From positions 311,933-324,213 of the forward strand of contig MU646443.1 in the NCBI GenBank assembly GCA_026770585.1: DNA of 12,281 bases, given 5' to 3'. Position numbers and translations under genes: made by a program. The notes beneath the pieces are model-generated. The model was not told the DNA's origin and did no database searches. It was given only the letters and a program-made list of their open reading frames with translations. Source of the DNA: Baffinella frigidus. Its lineage: Eukaryota > Cryptophyceae > Cryptomonadales > Baffinellaceae. Positions 1 to 3,543 of this stretch are shown here, in pieces (within the stretch, counting starts at the first letter, position 1; every line of letters begins with the position of its first letter).

Positions 1-118
1 TAGTCAGCACTACAACACTATTAGTCAGCACTACACCACTATTCATCAGCACTACAACACTATTAGTCAGCACCACAACACTATAAGTCAGCACTACAAC
101 ACTAATAGTCAGCACTAC
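1..118. repeat. 21-bp tandem minisatellite
   Basis: Five to six head-to-tail copies of a 21-bp unit built on TAGTCAGCACTACAAC plus ACTAT, with one or two substitutions per copy. It is followed by two CCCTAAA-like units and then the exon acceptor at 141-142. It probably lies in the intron upstream of the first visible phosphodiesterase exon. No unique spacers separate the units. Confidence 0.9.
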
Positions 119-142
119 TAAACCCTAAAACCCCAAACTCAG

Positions 143-238
143 GTGTTGCTGAAGTGCGCGGACATTTCCAACCCCGCAAAGCGCCTGCCGGTCGCTGGGC
201 GATGGGCGCTGCGCGTCACCGACGAGTTCTTCATGCAG
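143..238 (+). CDS. Phosphodiesterase exon 1 of window (metal-ligand exon)
   Basis: The acceptor is AG at 141-142 after a CCCTAAAACCCCAAACTC tract, and the donor is GT at 239-240 (CAG|gttctt). The 32 codons, phase 0 at both ends, begin VLLKCADISNPAK and end TDEFFMQ. In PDEase I enzymes the Asp of CADISNP (here 161-163) is the fourth metal ligand besides the two His and one Asp of the HD motif. The following helix, ending in EFF-x-Q, packs near the active site. Both the motif and the spacing to EFFMQ are as expected for the family. The frame stays open through the downstream intron as far as 577; I take that to be chance, not coding. Confidence 0.88.
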
Positions 239-3200
239 GTTCTTAAATGTCTTGTGTACCAGCGCGTTTTAGATTCAAATTGTTGTGTACCGGCCCGTTT
301 TAAATTTGTACCGCGCCCCCGCGTCTACAATCGACTTGTAGTGGGGTTGAGTGCTGACGCGCCTGCCGTGCGCGTCATCGACGAGTTCTTCATGCAAGTA
401 AGCACTCGCGTCTGTTTTTTCTTTTTCTTTTCTTCTTGTTCTTCTTCTTCTTTCCTTTTCTTTTTTCCCTTTTCTTTTCTTCTTCTTCTTCTTCTTCTTC
501 TTCTTCTTCTTCTTCTTCTTCTTCTTCTTCTTTTTCTTCTTCTTCTTTTTTATTACTCCCAGCCTTCTGAAAAGTGATCCTAACTACCTTCTACCGCTTG
601 CGTCGTGGCGACTGATTCCAAACCCTCACCCCGATACCCAAAACCCCAAACCACAAACTCCGAACCCGAAAACCCAAACACGAAACACGGACCCCTAAAC
701 CCTAATCGCAATAGCAGGGTGGCGTAAAGGTCCCTAATCCCTAATCCCGAAACCTGAATCAGGGGGACGAAGAGAAGAAGCGAGGCATGGCAGTCTCGGC
801 AAATTGCGATAGGAAGGACAAGACTCGGGTTATCTATAAACCCTAATATCTGAACCAGACACCAGAAGCCAGAAACCAGAAACCAGAAAGCCTAAAACCT
901 GAACCATACACCCTAAACCCGAAACCTTAAAGCCGAAACCATAAATTATAAACCCTGAACCCTCAACCATAAACTATAAACCCTGAACCCTGAACCAATA
1001 ACCCAAAATCATACACCTTAAATATAAACCCTCAACCCCACACCATAAACCATGAACCACAAACCACAAACCACAAATCCTAGACTGTTAACCTTAAACC
1101 TCAAACTCTGAACCCTAAACCCTAAACCCTAAACCCTAAACCCTAAACCCCAAACCCCAAACCTTAAACCCTAAACCCTAAATCCCAAACCCTAAACCCT
1201 AAACCCTAAACCCTAAACCCCAAACCCTAAACCCTAAACCCTAAACCAGGTTGAAATCCAAAGAGGCTTCTCCGACTTCATGGTTAAGGTACAAACGCTA
1301 AACCCCAAACCCAAAACCCTAAACCCCAAACCCCAAACCCCACCACCCCAAACCCCAAACCCTAAACCCCAAACCCCAAACCCCAAACCCCAAACATGCT
1401 GCTGTTATCCACTTCAGTTTCACATTTGTACCACGAAAGCATGAGGCGGGCCTGTCCGGACGTTGTAAGTTGCACAGGGTGTTCTCATTAGTGTCTCGTC
1501 CCCGAAACAGCCTATCCGCGGTTAAAGACCTGTCAGCAACGCTATCCGCGTTTAATGGGGGTACTAGCACCGCGTGACCACCTCGTGACCTCGTGCTCCC
1601 GCTCATAACTAACGAGTCTGGTGTATATCCCCCCTGAAACAGCCGTACTTCGAGGCGTGCGCGAGCGTGTGGCCCTCCGCCTTCGAGTACGATCACGTCC
1701 TGTCAGCAACGCTATCCGCGGTTGATGGGGGCACTAGCACCGTGTGACCACCGCGTGATCCCGCTCAGAACTAACGAATCTACTGTGTGTCCCCGAAACA
1801 GCCGTACTTCGAGGCGTGCGCGAGCGTGTGGCCAACTACCTTCGAGCCCTTCGTCTCGCAAGTCCGCCAGAATCGCGAATACTTGGAGGTTTGTGCCGTC
1901 CCATACTGTTTCGCTGCAGGTTTTTACAATGGCATTTTTTCGCGGACCCGGAAGAATTTCATAAGCTCGCAACCTATAATTAGTTTTGTAAAGTAACTCG
2001 TTCCTGGTACAAATTATAAAACAAGAACTCGTTTAAAAAGGAATTGGAGCCCTTTTTAGTTTTAAATGGACCTTGTTTTATAATTTGTACCAGAACGAGT
2101 TGCTTTACAAAACTAATTATAGGTTGCGCCGCTATTAAATTGCGTCTTCTTGGAGGTTTGTGTGTGCCATCCTGTACCGCTTTTTGTGCCGCCCCATCCA
2201 CACAGCGGACTTCACGGGGAATTTTTGAATAACCCCTAAGCGATAAGACATACGACCGTACGGTAGGCAACCCGTAGGGGCATAGGGGGGTTCCTGTGGA
2301 TAAGGTAACGGAAACTCTGGCTCTCAGCGCCCGAAAAGCCCTTCGTAGCTCGCTGCGTGGCAGCCTGGTTGCACATTTTGAAAATAGCGTTTTGCCTCCG
2401 CGTTTGTTCGTCCACTTTCGATTCAGCCGCGTCCACTTTCACGTTCCTGGGTTTTTGGAAGACCCAACCCTCAAGCAGAGAGCGACGGACGCAGATGTTG
2501 AAGAGTACCGCGTACCTCAAATAACGCTTTCTCAAAACCTGTCAACGAAATTTACTACACATACTAGTAATAGTAAATTATCATATTAGTAATAGTAAAG
2601 CGTTTAGCGTCGTGAGTAGTAAATTTCGTTGGAGAAACCCTTTTTTTAGAAAATGGCGTTTCTGAGATGAGCCCTAATCTCCAACCCCCGAGCAGACAGC
2701 AACGGACGCAGATCGGGAAGAATTCCGTGAACCAACGAAAAAAATACTACCTACATGCTTTACTAATACTATTAAGACTTGATTGTGTAGTAAATTTCGT
2801 TGTGCCAGAAATTACACATTTTAACCGTTTCCGCACCCTAAACCCCAACCCCCGAGCAGACAGCAACGGACGCAGATCTCGAAGAGTATCGCGAACCTCA
2901 CAGGAAACTGGAAGGCGACGAGGGCAGGTGCCACCCCGCTTTGGAAAAGGTTTGATTGGGGCTGGAATTCAGGGTGTTACGTGACCGAATTGCACCAGAA
3001 AATTCTTAAAGTTAATTGCCTCAAGGCCAGTTTACTTTTGATGAAAGGTTCGAAGCCCACAGTGTGGTGGGGTGAGAGCGACGGACGCAGATCTTGAAGA
3101 GTTGAGGGTTTAGGGGTTTATCTGGAAGAGATCCGCGAACCTCACAGGAAACTTGGAAGGCGACGCGGGCAGGTGCCTAACCCCCAAACTCTAAACCCTA

Positions 3201-3511
3201 AACCCCAAACCCTGCTCCCTAAACCCTAAACCCCAAACCCTACTCCCTAAACCCTAAACCCCAAACCTTAACCCCTAAACCCGGACGCCATAAACCCTAA
3301 ACCCTAAACATACACATAACCCCAAACCCTGCTCCCTAAACCCTAAACCCCAAACCCTACTCCCTAAACCCTAAACCCTCAACCCCAACACCTGAACCCT
3401 AAACCCTAAACCCCAAACCCTAAACCCTAAACCCTAAACCCTAAACCCTAAACCCTAAACCCTAAACCCTGAACCCTAAACCCCCAAACCTCAACCCCCA
3501 ATCCCCAAACC

Positions 3512-3543
<32 letters not shown>

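Noticed and set aside
1-118. Possible CRISPR array
   Set aside because: The 21-bp units are contiguous with no unique spacers, and the context is eukaryotic introns.
143-577. 144-codon open frame on the plus strand
   Set aside because: Only the first 32 codons are a real exon. The frame then crosses an intron, a broken exon copy and a TTC microsatellite that yields poly-Leu/Ser/Phe.
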